Notes: generated from the letters alone by a model not told the origin. 64,000 bases of DNA from UBA3069 sp050633465 (GCA_050633465.1 JBOEGO010000017.1:186001-250000), one strand, 5' to 3'. Numbered from the stretch's first letter, positions 32,691 to 41,527 are shown. Program-made: numbers and translations.

Positions 32691-33689
32691 CTAGGCCAGC
32701 AAACCCTCCGCCGGACGGATCATACCCGTTTCCAGCCCGTTGAAATTGCGGATCACCGCGTTCATGCGTTTGCGCGTGGCGGGGTGTTCGGCATCCAACA
32801 CGCCCAATCGCACCAGCAACGCGGCAATGGCGCATTCCGCCCCGCGTGTGCCGCCATCCGCCACCTTTAGTGCGATGCCCATGCCGGATTCGGGGATGAT
32901 GGCGATGAAAAATGCCTCGGCCCCGGTTTTCAACGCGGCGCGGCCATTGGTGGCGCGCATCAATTCGGTGCAGGCCCGCCCCTCGCCCGCGACCAGTTCG
33001 GGATAGGCCACCATGGCATCGCGCAACCGCGCTGCGGCACTGGCGCGGGTGCCCTGCCCTTCGCGGGCATTGGCGAAATAGGCCATGGCGCGGGCCATAC
33101 CATGCAGGGTGGTGGCGAAATTGGGGGCTGAACAGCCATCAATGCCATAACCGGGGCTGTCCTGTTCGGTCACCCCCTCGAATGCATCACGGCAGGCCAG
33201 TTGCACGGGATGCGACGGGTCCACGTAATCCGGCCCCGCCTTCAGGTGCCGCGTCAGGGTCAGGAACCCCGCATGTTTGCCAGAACAGTTGTTATGCACA
33301 CGACAGGGCGTTTCACCGGCGCGGATCATCGCATCGCGGGCGGGAATGTCGCGTGGCTCCTCTACTCCGCAGCAGAAATCATCGTCGCTTAGCCCCATGT
33401 CGGCCAGCCATGCGTTGACACGGCTGGTGTGGATATCGGCACCCTGATGGCTGGCACAGGCCAGCGCCAGCTGCGCCTGCGTCAACCCCGCCACATCCGC
33501 CGCGCCGCTTTCGACCAGCGGCAGCGCCTGCAACATCTTGGACGAGCTGCGCGGCAGGATCACCGCATCGGGATCACCCCATGCCTGCACGATCTGCCCA
33601 TCCGGGCCACAGATCACCGCGTGACCCAAATGCAGGCTTTCCAAAAACGGGCCACGCCAGATTTCAGCAAGGGGGACGGGGTGGGTCAT
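32691..33689 (-). CDS. Asparaginase II-family protein
   Basis: The 332 residues match the COG4448 asparaginase II family, unrelated in fold to E. coli AnsA/AnsB and known from the inducible thermolabile enzyme of Rhizobium. Marks in order are ILPRSSSKMLQALPLVESGAAD, ALACASHQGAD, CRVHNNCSGKHAGFLTL, YGIDGCSAPNFA, and ATNGRAALKTGAEAFFIAI. The conserved SSSK, Cys-x-Gly-Lys and GIDGC segments are intact. It would hydrolyse asparagine to aspartate and ammonia. ATG 33689 is chosen; the open extension to 33758 adds no family residues. Confidence 0.88.
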   Translation of the reverse strand: MTHPVPLAEIWRGPFLESLHLGHAVICGPDGQIVQAWGDPDAVILPRSSSKMLQALPLVESGAADVAGLTQAQLALACASHQGADIHTSRVNAWLADMGLSDDDFCCGVEEPRDIPARDAMIRAGETPCRVHNNCSGKHAGFLTLTRHLKAGPDYVDPSHPVQLACRDAFEGVTEQDSPGYGIDGCSAPNFATTLHGMARAMAYFANAREGQGTRASAAARLRDAMVAYPELVAGEGRACTELMRATNGRAALKTGAEAFFIAIIPESGMGIALKVADGGTRGAECAIAALLVRLGVLDAEHPATRKRMNAVIRNFNGLETGMIRPAEGLLA

Positions 33690-33896
33690 GTATCGGCTCC
33701 GATCAACTCTGTGCGACTTGGGCGCAAATGGGGGCAGCTCTGTGCGAATTTCCGCCAATTGCCCTTTCGCCCGTAGCAGTTTTTCGGCTAATGTAGCAAT
33801 ATCGATCAGGAAAATGGGTGGTTCGCAACAATGGCAACAAGCCAGGCAAAAACACCCGACGTTAAGACGAGGCAGGACAGCTTGGAGGCTGGATTA

Positions 33897-34424
33897 ATGA
33901 ATTCACGATTTGCACGGGGCATCGCAGGCGCAATTGTCGCGCTGGCAGGCACGGGCGCCTTTGCACAGCAGGCCAGCGAAAATCAGGTCGCGGCCCAGAC
34001 CGACTGGTCCGTTTTTGAGGAAAAAGACCCCCGCGAATGCTGGGCCGTTTCCTCGCCCAAGGAAACCGTCAACACCCGCGATGGCCGCGTTGTGGCGGTG
34101 CGGCGCGGTGAAATCCTGTTCATGACCTTTTTCCGCCCCGGCGCGAATGTTTCGGGTCAGGTGGCATTTACTGGCGGCTACCCCTTTGCCAGCGGGTCCA
34201 CCGTCAATCTGGACATCAGCGGCAACCAGTTCGAACTGTTCACCGAGGGCGAATGGGCATGGCCCGCAACCACATCGGATGACGCGAAAATCATGGCGGC
34301 AATGAAACGCGGCGCCAATGCGGTTGCCACCGCGCGTTCGGGCCGCGGCACCGTGACCAAGGATACGTTTTCCCTGCTGGGCTATACCGCAGCCGTGGAA
34401 GACGCGGAAAAACGCTGTAAATAA
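33897..34424 (+). CDS. Invasion-associated locus B (IalB) family protein
   Basis: The 175-residue protein has a signal peptide (MNSRFARGIAGAIVALAGTG, cleavage after AFA). The IalB fold follows: TDWSVFEEKDPRECWAVSSPKE, then VRRGEILFMTFFRPG, GYPFASGSTVNLDISG, and DAKIMAAMKRGANAVATARSGRGT. The Cys in ECW and the Cys near the end (EKRCK) probably form a disulfide. Family members are periplasmic and named for a Bartonella invasion locus; in free-living Rhodobacterales the role is not established. The start at 33897 has GGAGG about eight bases upstream, better than the in-frame ATG at 33831. Confidence 0.85.
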   Translation: MNSRFARGIAGAIVALAGTGAFAQQASENQVAAQTDWSVFEEKDPRECWAVSSPKETVNTRDGRVVAVRRGEILFMTFFRPGANVSGQVAFTGGYPFASGSTVNLDISGNQFELFTEGEWAWPATTSDDAKIMAAMKRGANAVATARSGRGTVTKDTFSLLGYTAAVEDAEKRCK

Positions 34425-34551
34425 GCGCGACGATTGATTTTGGCATGATCAGGCGGCCCTAGGGCGCGCCTGTTTACGCATTTGCAACATATCTTTTGTC
34501 TTGGCAGCGCGAATCTTGTAACAGGGCCACTTCGCACAGGGGACCAATACC

Positions 34552-35739
34552 ATGACGGCATCCGCACCGATCACGCAGGACGTGGCCACCATTCCGCGCA
34601 AGCTGCCCGAGGGCGGCAAGATAAACCTTGTGGGTCTGACCCGCGAGGCCCTGCGCGATGCGTTGATCACCGCTGGCACACCGGAAAAACAGGCCAAAAT
34701 GCGCACCGGCCAGATATGGCAATGGATTTACGGCTGGGGCGTGCGCGATTTCGCCCAGATGACCAATCTGGCGAAACCGTATCGCGCCCTGCTGGATGAA
34801 AAATTCACCGCCGACATCCCCGAAGTGGTGTCAAAACAGGTGTCCGGGGATGGCACCCGCAAATATCTGGTCCGCATCGCAGGCGGCCACGAGGTAGAGG
34901 TGGTGTATATCCCCGAAGAAGGGCGCGGCACCCTGTGTGTTTCGTCCCAAGTGGGCTGCACCCTGACCTGTTCGTTCTGCCACACGGGCACGCAGAAACT
35001 GGTGCGCAACCTGACCGCCGGCGAAATCGTCGGCCAGATCATGATGGCGCGTGACGATCTGGGCGAATGGCCGGAAAAGGGCGCATCCACTGTCGGCACT
35101 CAGCGCCTGCTGTCCAATATCGTGCTGATGGGCATGGGCGAGCCGCTGTATAATTTCGAAAACGTGCGCGATGCGATGAACATCGCAATGGATGGCGAAG
35201 GCATCGCACTTGGCCGTCGCCGCATCACCCTGTCCACCTCTGGTGTGGTGCCCGAAATCCACCGCACAGCCAAGGAAATCGGGTGTTTGCTGGCCGTATC
35301 ATTCCACGCCACCACCGACGAGGTGCGCGACCGTCTGGTGCCGATCAACAAACGCTGGAACATCGAAACCCTGCTGGAGGCCCTGCGCGAATACCCCAAG
35401 GTCAGCAATTCCGAACGCATCACCTTTGAATATGTGATGCTGCAAGGGGTCAACGACAGCGACGAGGACGCGCACCGCCTGATCAAGCTGCTGGATGGCA
35501 TCCCGGCCAAGGTCAACCTGATCCCGTTCAACGAATGGCCCGGCGCGCCCTATAAACGGTCATCCAACAACCGTATCCACGCTTTTGCGAAAATCCTGCT
35601 GAACGCCGGATATGCCAGCCCGATCCGCACCCCCCGCGGAGAAGACATCATGGCCGCCTGCGGTCAGTTGAAATCGGCCACCGAACGCGCCCGCAAATCC
35701 CGCGCCCAGATCGCCGCAGAAACCGGCACTGGCGCGTGA
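34552..35739 (+). CDS. rlmN: Dual-specificity RNA methyltransferase RlmN
   Basis: This 395-residue radical-SAM enzyme makes m2A2503 in 23S rRNA and m2A37 in some tRNAs. The [4Fe-4S] cluster motif is C136-x3-C140-x2-C143 in SQVGCTLTCSFCHTGTQK. The protein also has IVLMGMGEPLYNFENV and LAVSFHATTDEVRDRLVPINKRW. The C-terminal methyl-carrying Cys370 is in DIMAACGQLKSA, equivalent to E. coli Cys355. Length and motifs distinguish it from Cfr. It stands alone after the IalB gene. Confidence 0.96.
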   Translation: MTASAPITQDVATIPRKLPEGGKINLVGLTREALRDALITAGTPEKQAKMRTGQIWQWIYGWGVRDFAQMTNLAKPYRALLDEKFTADIPEVVSKQVSGDGTRKYLVRIAGGHEVEVVYIPEEGRGTLCVSSQVGCTLTCSFCHTGTQKLVRNLTAGEIVGQIMMARDDLGEWPEKGASTVGTQRLLSNIVLMGMGEPLYNFENVRDAMNIAMDGEGIALGRRRITLSTSGVVPEIHRTAKEIGCLLAVSFHATTDEVRDRLVPINKRWNIETLLEALREYPKVSNSERITFEYVMLQGVNDSDEDAHRLIKLLDGIPAKVNLIPFNEWPGAPYKRSSNNRIHAFAKILLNAGYASPIRTPRGEDIMAACGQLKSATERARKSRAQIAAETGTGA

Positions 35740-35760
35740 ACCGGCTGAACCTTGCGCATT

Positions 35761-35792
35761 TTAACGTGGGGTTCATGTTAACGTGGGGTTCA
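35761..35792 (+). repeat. Tandem direct repeat, two 15-base copies
   Basis: TTAACGTGGGGTTCA occurs at 35761-35775 and again at 35778-35792, giving a 17-base period. It lies 21 bases after the rlmN stop. Confidence 0.8.
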
Positions 35793-35969
35793 CGGGGTCA
35801 GGCCGACAGGTCAGCGGATTAAATCAACTGGATCAGGCTGCCGCATGTGCCGTCAAAAACCGCCATCCGCACCGGGCCGGCCGCTAAATCTCTGCCCCAA
35901 CCAGAAACTGTTGAAACCAGCCAAACTGCGCCTCACATGACACAACAGGCATGGCACGCACCGCCCCCG

Positions 35970-36000
35970 CCCTTTCACTGTTCCTTAAATACCTCCTGCG
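35970..36000 (-). repeat. Intergenic repeat copy 2
   Basis: On the minus strand GGAGGTATTTAAGGAAC is followed by AGTGAAAGGGC. This closely matches the copy at 42241-42276 (GGAGGTATTTTGGGAAC then AATGAAAGGGC). Confidence 0.55.
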
Positions 36001-36010
36001 ACAGCTCCCA

Positions 36011-36045
36011 CGAAACAATCCCGCACAAGAAAAGTGATTGTTTCG
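36011..36045. repeat. Perfect 10-bp inverted repeat
   Basis: CGAAACAATC, 15 bases, then GATTGTTTCG. There is no T run on either side, so it is more likely an operator or an RNA hairpin than an intrinsic terminator. It is about 100 bases upstream of the 72-residue gene at 36144. Confidence 0.6.
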
Positions 36046-36143
36046 CCAGAAATCACTGAATCGCCACATTCCGCGCCGATTGTTGCCATGACTGGCCCGC
36101 ACCGTGTCCTTATCGGAAACAAACGCACAAAGGATCAGGCCAG

Positions 36144-36362
36144 ATGGCACGGCTCGACACTGACACCCAAGACTTCGACACCACCGAGGTGGTGAACTTC
36201 GTTCGCGAAATCCGCTCCCGCTCTCTCTCGGTGCGTGAATGGAAACACTATCTGGCTGGTTATGGCTACAGCGTCAAAAGCGACGATGCTGGTAAAACCG
36301 TGGTGGCATCCCTGCTGCGTGGCAATGCGATTTGCGAATTGCCTGCCGATCTCTGCGCCTGA
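36144..36362 (+). CDS. Small conserved-looking protein of unknown function
   Basis: The 72-residue protein starts MARLDTDTQDFDTTEVVNFV and continues with a helical REIRSRSLSVREWKHYLAGYGY and a short beta region ending GNAICELPADLCA. AAAGGA lies about 11 bases before the ATG. Charge and codon pattern look like a real gene. I do not recognise the family, and no motif suggests a function. It is convergent with the RTX metalloprotease gene, 75 bases away. Confidence 0.6.
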   Translation: MARLDTDTQDFDTTEVVNFVREIRSRSLSVREWKHYLAGYGYSVKSDDAGKTVVASLLRGNAICELPADLCA

Positions 36363-36437
36363 CCCTTTTGCCCTCCGCAGGGTTCCCCGTCCGCCTTTGA
36401 TGAAGGGGCGGACAGGGCGCAGGGCAGGCGCATCAGA

Positions 36438-37832
36438 TCACGCGAACAGAAAATCTGATGCGTCCAGTTCGCCCGTGGTGACAAACCGCAGGTTCAGGTC
36501 CAGCGACCAGCCGTTCACGGTGATCTGTGTGTGCTGACCGCCAACATCGGTAAAGGTCAGGTGGTTATAGGTCAGCCCGACCTCGGTTCCGTAGACCGAG
36601 AAATCCAACAGGTCCACGCCCACGTCAAAGTCCAGAATGGTGTCTTTGTCACCCAGATCGGACCAGTCGAACACGAACACATCGGCCCCGTCGCCGCCCG
36701 CCATGACATCCGCGCCTTCGCTACTGCTGATGGTGTCAGCGCCGTCTTGGCCCAGCAGGCGGTCATTGCCGTATCCCCCCTGAATCCAGTCATCGCCCGT
36801 GCCGCCGATCAAACGGTCATCGCCGCCACCGCCATAGATCATGTCATTGCCGGCATTGCCCAGAATCACGTCATCGTCGCCGGAAAATTCGCTGTCAGAA
36901 TCGCCATACATGACATCGTCGTCATTGCCGCCGCGCAGGGTATCATTGCCGTCAAAGCCCCACATGGTGTCATTGCCGTTCTGCCCCAGCACGATTTCAG
37001 ACCATTCGCGGCCATAGACCGTATCATCGCCCGCCTTGGTCACAATCACCGTTGTCTGGTCGGTGCTGACGAATACCTCGGATCGGGCGGTGCCACGGAT
37101 CAACACGCGATCCTGCGCATCCAGAGAAACCGACCAGCCATCCATGGCCGATCCGTCGCCATAAATATCCTGCAAGGCCTGAATGTCATACCCACCCAGT
37201 TCGGTCGCATAGGGGTATTCGATATTATAGGTCATCACGGAATTGGCCTGCGTATCCAATGCGCCATCCAGAATGTAGTCACCTTCGTGTGTGTGTGACA
37301 GGCCCAGCGCGTGACCCATTTCATGCAGGATCACCTGATACCCGTAATCACCGGGGTCCATATCCGTATAGGCATTCACAAAATAGCCCTGTCCGGTGCT
37401 ATAGGTGCTGGAATTGGCATAGTTTGCCCAGCCGCCCACGCCCGACACATCGGCACCAAAGGCATTGACCATGCCCGTGCCTTCCACTTCGACAAACTTG
37501 ATGCCTGCGGCGGCTTCGAAATCGGCCATGGCATCACGAAAATTCTGCCGCTGGGTCTCGGTATATGACCAATAGGCGGTCGCGCCGTAGGGATCGTAAT
37601 CCTCTAGCAGGGGCAGGTCTTCGGTTTCGGTAAAGCTGTAGGTGATGACCACGCTGGTGCCGACATCCGTCAACCCGTTCCAGCGGAAATTGTCGTATTC
37701 ATAATAGGCCAGAATGGCGGTATAGTCGTAAACGACCGTGCCTGCTGCTGATACTTCTGCGTTATCGCCATTGCTGGCCGCCGCCATACATGCGGCGCAT
37801 CCGCAGCCGGCTGTTTCTACCTGTTCGCTCAT
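36438..37832 (-). CDS. Serralysin-like RTX metalloprotease (M10 family)
   Basis: The 464-residue secreted protease has its zinc site at 170-180 (HEMGHALGLSH, the HExxHxxGxxH motif) and the Met-turn SVMTYN at 198-203. RTX calcium-binding nonapeptides cover about 265-400 (GGGGDDRLIGGTGDDWIQGG and relatives). A C-terminal block ending ELDASDFLFA is typical of type I secretion signals. The N-terminus is unusual: ETAGCGCAACMAAAS has four Cys in six residues, which classical serralysins lack. The protein probably leaves through a type I exporter, none of which is encoded in this window. It would digest extracellular protein. Confidence 0.92.
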   Translation of the reverse strand: MSEQVETAGCGCAACMAAASNGDNAEVSAAGTVVYDYTAILAYYEYDNFRWNGLTDVGTSVVITYSFTETEDLPLLEDYDPYGATAYWSYTETQRQNFRDAMADFEAAAGIKFVEVEGTGMVNAFGADVSGVGGWANYANSSTYSTGQGYFVNAYTDMDPGDYGYQVILHEMGHALGLSHTHEGDYILDGALDTQANSVMTYNIEYPYATELGGYDIQALQDIYGDGSAMDGWSVSLDAQDRVLIRGTARSEVFVSTDQTTVIVTKAGDDTVYGREWSEIVLGQNGNDTMWGFDGNDTLRGGNDDDVMYGDSDSEFSGDDDVILGNAGNDMIYGGGGDDRLIGGTGDDWIQGGYGNDRLLGQDGADTISSSEGADVMAGGDGADVFVFDWSDLGDKDTILDFDVGVDLLDFSVYGTEVGLTYNHLTFTDVGGQHTQITVNGWSLDLNLRFVTTGELDASDFLFA

Positions 37833-37953
37833 TTGTTCCCTCGCTCTTACTCAATCCGACCCCGAAGAGAGTATTAAGCGACCATTGTGGCCAGTATTTG
37901 GCCCATTACCCACGCATTTCGGAACACAGCGTTAACGGATCAGGCACAATGAC

Positions 37954-37982
37954 AAACGCCGCCCCCATGACAGGGAGCGGCG
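37954..37982 (-). terminator. Terminator of the LOG-family gene
   Basis: On the minus strand CGCCGC(T)CCC pairs across TGTCAT with GGG(GG)CGGCG, followed by TTTG. It lies 34 bases after the stop of the gene at 38016. Confidence 0.5.
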
Positions 37983-38015
37983 CAAAGCATCTATTGGCAA
38001 GGCTGTGAGAGCGGC

Positions 38016-38861
38016 CTAGCGCCCCGGAATATTGTCGCGTTTCTGGCCTGCGCCCTGCCATGCATCAATCGCCGCTACGGCCTCTTCGGCGGTTTCGACA
38101 TAGCAAAACAGCTCCAGATCCTCGGGGGATATGGTGCCCGCATCGGCCAGCGCCTCCCAGTTGATGATCTTTTCCCAGAACGCTTTGCCAAACAGCAGGA
38201 ACGGCACGCGCCGCATGCGCCCGGTCTGGATCAGGGTCAGGGATTCAAACATTTCGTCCAGCGTGCCGAACCCGCCGGGAAAACAGGCCACGGCGCTGGC
38301 GCGCATCAGGAAATGCATTTTGCGGATCGCAAAGTAGTGGAAATTGAAACACAGGTCGGGCGTCACGTATTCGTTGGGCGCCTGTTCATGGGGCAGCACG
38401 ATGTTCAGCCCGATGGAAATGCCGCCCGCCTCGGATGCGCCCTGGTTTCCGGCCTCCATCACACCGGGGCCACCGCCGGTGCAGATGATGTTGTTATGGC
38501 CGCCGGATTTCAGCCCGCGTTCGGTCATGATATAGGCGAAACGGCGGGCTTCTTCGTAATATTTCGACAGATCGCGCAGGGTCTGGGTGCGCGCGCCCTC
38601 GGCCTCGGACGGTTTCGGGATGCGCGCACCGCCGAACAGGACGACCGTGCTTTCGACGCCATATTCATCCATCAACAATTGCGGTTTCAGCAGTTCCAGT
38701 TGCAGGCGCACGGGGCGCAATTCATCGCGGCACAGGAAATCATTGTCGTTGAATGCCAGCTTATAGGCGGGCGCACGGGTTTGCGGCGTGTCCGGCACAT
38801 CATGGGCGGTTTCGATATCCGTATGCGCATCGCGAAATGCGCTTTTGCGGTCGTCCTTCAT
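38016..38861 (-). CDS. LOG-family (TIGR00730) Rossmann-fold protein
   Basis: The 281-residue protein has the lysine-decarboxylase-like/LOG signature. ESTVVLFGGARIPKP begins the core, CTGGGPGVMEAGNQGASEAGG follows, and the diagnostic PGGxGTxxE appears as ACFPGGFGTLDEMFESLTLIQTG. Characterised members cleave nucleoside 5'-monophosphates to base and ribose 5-phosphate, in plants and some bacteria releasing cytokinins. An N-terminal extension of about 60 residues puts it in the longer bacterial group, whose function is less clear. ATG 38861 is preceded by AGGAG, so the open frame to 39041 is not used. Confidence 0.85.
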   Translation of the reverse strand: MKDDRKSAFRDAHTDIETAHDVPDTPQTRAPAYKLAFNDNDFLCRDELRPVRLQLELLKPQLLMDEYGVESTVVLFGGARIPKPSEAEGARTQTLRDLSKYYEEARRFAYIMTERGLKSGGHNNIICTGGGPGVMEAGNQGASEAGGISIGLNIVLPHEQAPNEYVTPDLCFNFHYFAIRKMHFLMRASAVACFPGGFGTLDEMFESLTLIQTGRMRRVPFLLFGKAFWEKIINWEALADAGTISPEDLELFCYVETAEEAVAAIDAWQGAGQKRDNIPGR

Positions 38862-38947
38862 CTGGCTTTCTCCTGCTTGCGCCGATATTCCAGACCTATA
38901 ACCTCTCTCCTCCGAATGCCAGAGATTGCCAGAACCAAGGAAAGCCC

Positions 38948-39865
38948 ATGGATTGGACCGCCGAAATCGCCGCCGCCGCAGGGCGCATCCTGCCGCATGT
39001 GATCCGCACGCCGGTGATGGTGACCGATGCATTCGGCCCAAGGGTCGAACTGAAACTGGAACAATTGCAACATACCGGCAGTTTCAAGGCACGCGGAGCG
39101 TTCAACACCCTGCTGTCTGCCCCCGTGCCGGATGCCGGTATCGTGGCCGCATCGGGGGGCAATCATGGTGCGGCGGTGGCCTGTGCCGCGCATCGGCTGG
39201 GTCATAGGGCGCATATTTTCGTGCCCGAAATGGCTGGCCCGTCGAAAATCGACCTGATCCGCAGGATGGGGGCCGAACTGACCGTGGTGCCGGGTGCCTA
39301 TGCCGATGCTTTGGCGCAGGCGCAGGACTATGAGGCCAAGACCGGCGCGATGCAGATCCACGCCTATGACGCCCCCGCCACCGTGGCGGGCCAGGGCACC
39401 GTCGCGCTGGAGTGGGAGGATCAGGGATTGCAGGCCGACACCGTTCTGATCGCCGTTGGCGGTGGGGGGCTGATCGCCGGATCGCTGGCTTGGCTGGGCA
39501 AACGGCGCAGGGTGGTCGCGGTGGAACCGGAACAGGCCGCAACGCTGCATAATGCGCTGACCCACGGGGCTGATCATGAAACCGATGTATCCGGCATCGC
39601 GGCCAACGCGCTGGGCGCGCGCCGCATCGGGGGTATCTGTTACGGTTTGGCCCGTGATCTGGACGTGGCATCCATCACGGTGCCGGACAGCGCCATCGCT
39701 GATGCGCAAAAACGCCTGTGGCAGACACATCGGTTGCTGGTGGAACCGGCAGGTGCCTGCGCCCTGGCGGCCCTGTTGTCAGGCGCATACCGCCCCGAAC
39801 CGGACGAAAGCATCGCCGTTCTGGTCTGCGGCGCAAACCCCGCGCCCGATCCGTTCCTGACCTGA
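38948..39865 (+). CDS. Threonine/serine dehydratase (PLP fold type II)
   Basis: The 305-residue PLP enzyme has the cofactor Lys in TGSFKARGAFNTLL, the Asn loop in VAASGGNHGAAVACAAHRLG, the phosphate-binding glycine loop in VLIAVGGGGLIAGSLAW, and a late LLVEPAGACALAALLSG. It lacks the C-terminal ACT regulatory domain of biosynthetic threonine deaminase IlvA, so a catabolic or broad-specificity serine/threonine dehydratase (or serine racemase) is more likely. ATG 38948 is the start; upstream frame belongs to the divergent LOG gene region. Confidence 0.88.
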   Translation: MDWTAEIAAAAGRILPHVIRTPVMVTDAFGPRVELKLEQLQHTGSFKARGAFNTLLSAPVPDAGIVAASGGNHGAAVACAAHRLGHRAHIFVPEMAGPSKIDLIRRMGAELTVVPGAYADALAQAQDYEAKTGAMQIHAYDAPATVAGQGTVALEWEDQGLQADTVLIAVGGGGLIAGSLAWLGKRRRVVAVEPEQAATLHNALTHGADHETDVSGIAANALGARRIGGICYGLARDLDVASITVPDSAIADAQKRLWQTHRLLVEPAGACALAALLSGAYRPEPDESIAVLVCGANPAPDPFLT

Positions 39866-39946
39866 TCCTGCCCCCTGCCGCATTGCGCCACGGCCCGTCA
39901 CAGAATATAGCCACCCCAACCAAGATTCCCCAAAGGAGAGCCGCCA

Positions 39947-40774
39947 ATGTCCAACGCCCAGCTTGAAACCGCCATCGAATCCGCATGGGATGCCCGCGAT
40001 ACCATCACCCCCGCCACTACAGGCGAAACCCGCGACGCGATCGAAAGCACCCTGAACGCGCTGGATTCCGGCACGCTGCGCGTGGCCGAACGGCTGGAAA
40101 ATGGCGATTGGCATGTCAATCAATGGGCAAAAAAGGCCGTTCTGCTGTCGTTCCGCCTGAACGATATGGAACCGATTTCCGGCGGCAATGGCGACACCAC
40201 ATGGTGGGATAAGGTGCCATCGAAATTCGACGGTTGGGGCGAAAACGAATGGAAATCCGCAGGGTTTCGCGCTGTTCCCGGCTCTATCGCGCGGCGCTCG
40301 GCCTATATCGCGCCCGGCGTTGTGCTGATGCCCTCCTTTGTGAACATCGGCGCCTATGTCGACGAGGGCACAATGGTTGATGCATGGGCCACCGTGGGCA
40401 GCTGCGCCCAGATCGGCAAAAATGTGCATCTGTCCGGCGGTGTCGGCATCGGCGGCGTGCTGGAACCGATGCAGGCCGGCCCGACCATCATCGAGGACAA
40501 CTGCTTTATCGGGGCGCGTTCCGAAGTGGTCGAAGGCTGCATCATCCGCGAAGGATCGGTGCTGGGCATGGGTGTGTTCATCGGCCAGTCGACCAAGATC
40601 GTGGACCGCGAAACCGGCGAAGTCATGTATGGCGAAGTGCCCCCTTATTCCGTGGTCGTCGCCGGTTCAATGCCGTCAACAAACGGGATCAACCTGTATT
40701 GCGCCGTGATCGTAAAACGGGTCGATGCGAAAACACGTTCGAAAACCGGCATCAACGAATTACTGCGCGACTGA
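39947..40774 (+). CDS. dapD: Tetrahydrodipicolinate N-succinyltransferase
   Basis: The 275-residue trimer-forming acyltransferase uses succinyl-CoA to open tetrahydrodipicolinate, the step that commits the succinylase branch to diaminopimelate. The N-terminal helices are followed by a left-handed beta-helix of hexapeptide repeats (about 105-230). RRSAYIAPGVVLMPSFVNIGAYVDEG, GSCAQIGKNVHLSGGVGIGGVLEP and the C-terminal SMPSTNGINLYCAVIVKRVD are all DapD hallmarks. GGAGAG precedes the ATG. Its TGA overlaps the next start as TGATG. dapE, which acts two steps later, is at 28490. Confidence 0.96.
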   Translation: MSNAQLETAIESAWDARDTITPATTGETRDAIESTLNALDSGTLRVAERLENGDWHVNQWAKKAVLLSFRLNDMEPISGGNGDTTWWDKVPSKFDGWGENEWKSAGFRAVPGSIARRSAYIAPGVVLMPSFVNIGAYVDEGTMVDAWATVGSCAQIGKNVHLSGGVGIGGVLEPMQAGPTIIEDNCFIGARSEVVEGCIIREGSVLGMGVFIGQSTKIVDRETGEVMYGEVPPYSVVVAGSMPSTNGINLYCAVIVKRVDAKTRSKTGINELLRD

Positions 40775-41094
40775 TGATCATCAGCCGGACCCTTGCCAAA
40801 CGCGCCATCGCGCAGGGGCAGCGCCCCGCGTGGCTGGCGGCATGGGGTCCGGTGCTGGCCGATGCGGTGATCGTCACCGGCCTGTTGTCGCTGCTGTTCA
40901 TGCCGGTAATGACGGCCATCTACGCGGCGCAGCCCTCGAACGGGGCGACCTTCCTGCTGCTGTTCGCGGTGTTTTTCGTGCCGTTTCAGGCGGTGATGAT
41001 CCTGTCGTCGCTATGGGCCGCAAAATCACGCTGGTCGGATGAACCGACAAGGTCAATCCAGTCGGACGATCCGCAATCAAAGGCAAACCCATGA
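40774..41094 (+). CDS. Small membrane protein coupled to dapD
   Basis: The 106 residues start MIISRTLAKRAIAQGQRPAW. Two hydrophobic helices follow (LADAVIVTGLLSLLFMPVM and ATFLLLFAVFFVPFQAVMIL), then a polar C-terminus. It starts inside the dapD stop (TGATG) and its own stop overlaps the next start (ATGA). The three genes are therefore translated as a chain, although no link to lysine synthesis can be read. I do not recognise the family. Confidence 0.7.
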   Translation: MIISRTLAKRAIAQGQRPAWLAAWGPVLADAVIVTGLLSLLFMPVMTAIYAAQPSNGATFLLLFAVFFVPFQAVMILSSLWAAKSRWSDEPTRSIQSDDPQSKANP

Positions 41095-41468
41095 CCGACG
41101 ACACCGACAAACCAAAGAAAAAGAAACCCTCGCGCCAGCAGGTCTATACCCTGCTGGTCGAGGTCGGCCGCAAAGAAGGCGACGGATTGCCCAAAGGGGC
41201 CACAGGCGCGGCGCTGATGTGCTATGCGTCGGGCGTGGACGAGGCCGAAGCCGTGCGCGAAACCGTGGCGATCCTGAAACAGGCCGATGTCGCCCCGCTG
41301 GACGTGACGGGATACGGCACCATCGCCGAACGCGAAGCCCAGGGCCACGAAATCGAAGATGACGAACGCGAACTGATGGCCCGCGCCTTGGCGGAAAATT
41401 CTGTGATCGTGGCACAGATGACCCCGTTCTTTCCCGACACCCACAAAGGCAGCAAGACCGAACATTAA
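41091..41468 (+). CDS. Conserved-looking small soluble protein, unknown function
   Basis: The 125 residues begin with a Lys-rich head (MTDDTDKPKKKKPSRQQVY) and continue as an acidic helical protein (GATGAALMCYASGVDEAEAVRETVAILKQADVAPLDVTG, then DERELMARALAENSVIVAQMTPFF). It overlaps the small membrane gene by ATGA and precedes the FMN riboswitch. No known domain is apparent. Confidence 0.7.
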   Translation: MTDDTDKPKKKKPSRQQVYTLLVEVGRKEGDGLPKGATGAALMCYASGVDEAEAVRETVAILKQADVAPLDVTGYGTIAEREAQGHEIEDDERELMARALAENSVIVAQMTPFFPDTHKGSKTEH

Positions 41469-41527
41469 CGCGTGAACGTCGCGTTATCGCTCTTGCCCAG
41501 CGCAGATTCCTGCGCCATTCTGCCGAT

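Larger units (their letters stand above)
35740..36143. other. Gene-poor 404-base spacer with repeats
   Basis: No convincing gene was found; short frames here lack ribosome sites and have random composition. The spacer holds a 17-bp tandem repeat, a copy of the intergenic repeat (about 35970-36000, minus orientation) and a 10-bp inverted repeat, listed separately. The promoter of the small gene at 36144 must lie here. Confidence 0.6.

Noticed and set aside
35884..36150. Possible 88-residue minus-strand gene
   Set aside because: It covers the inverted repeat and the repeat element, has no ribosome site, and its Arg/Cys/Trp-rich translation looks random.
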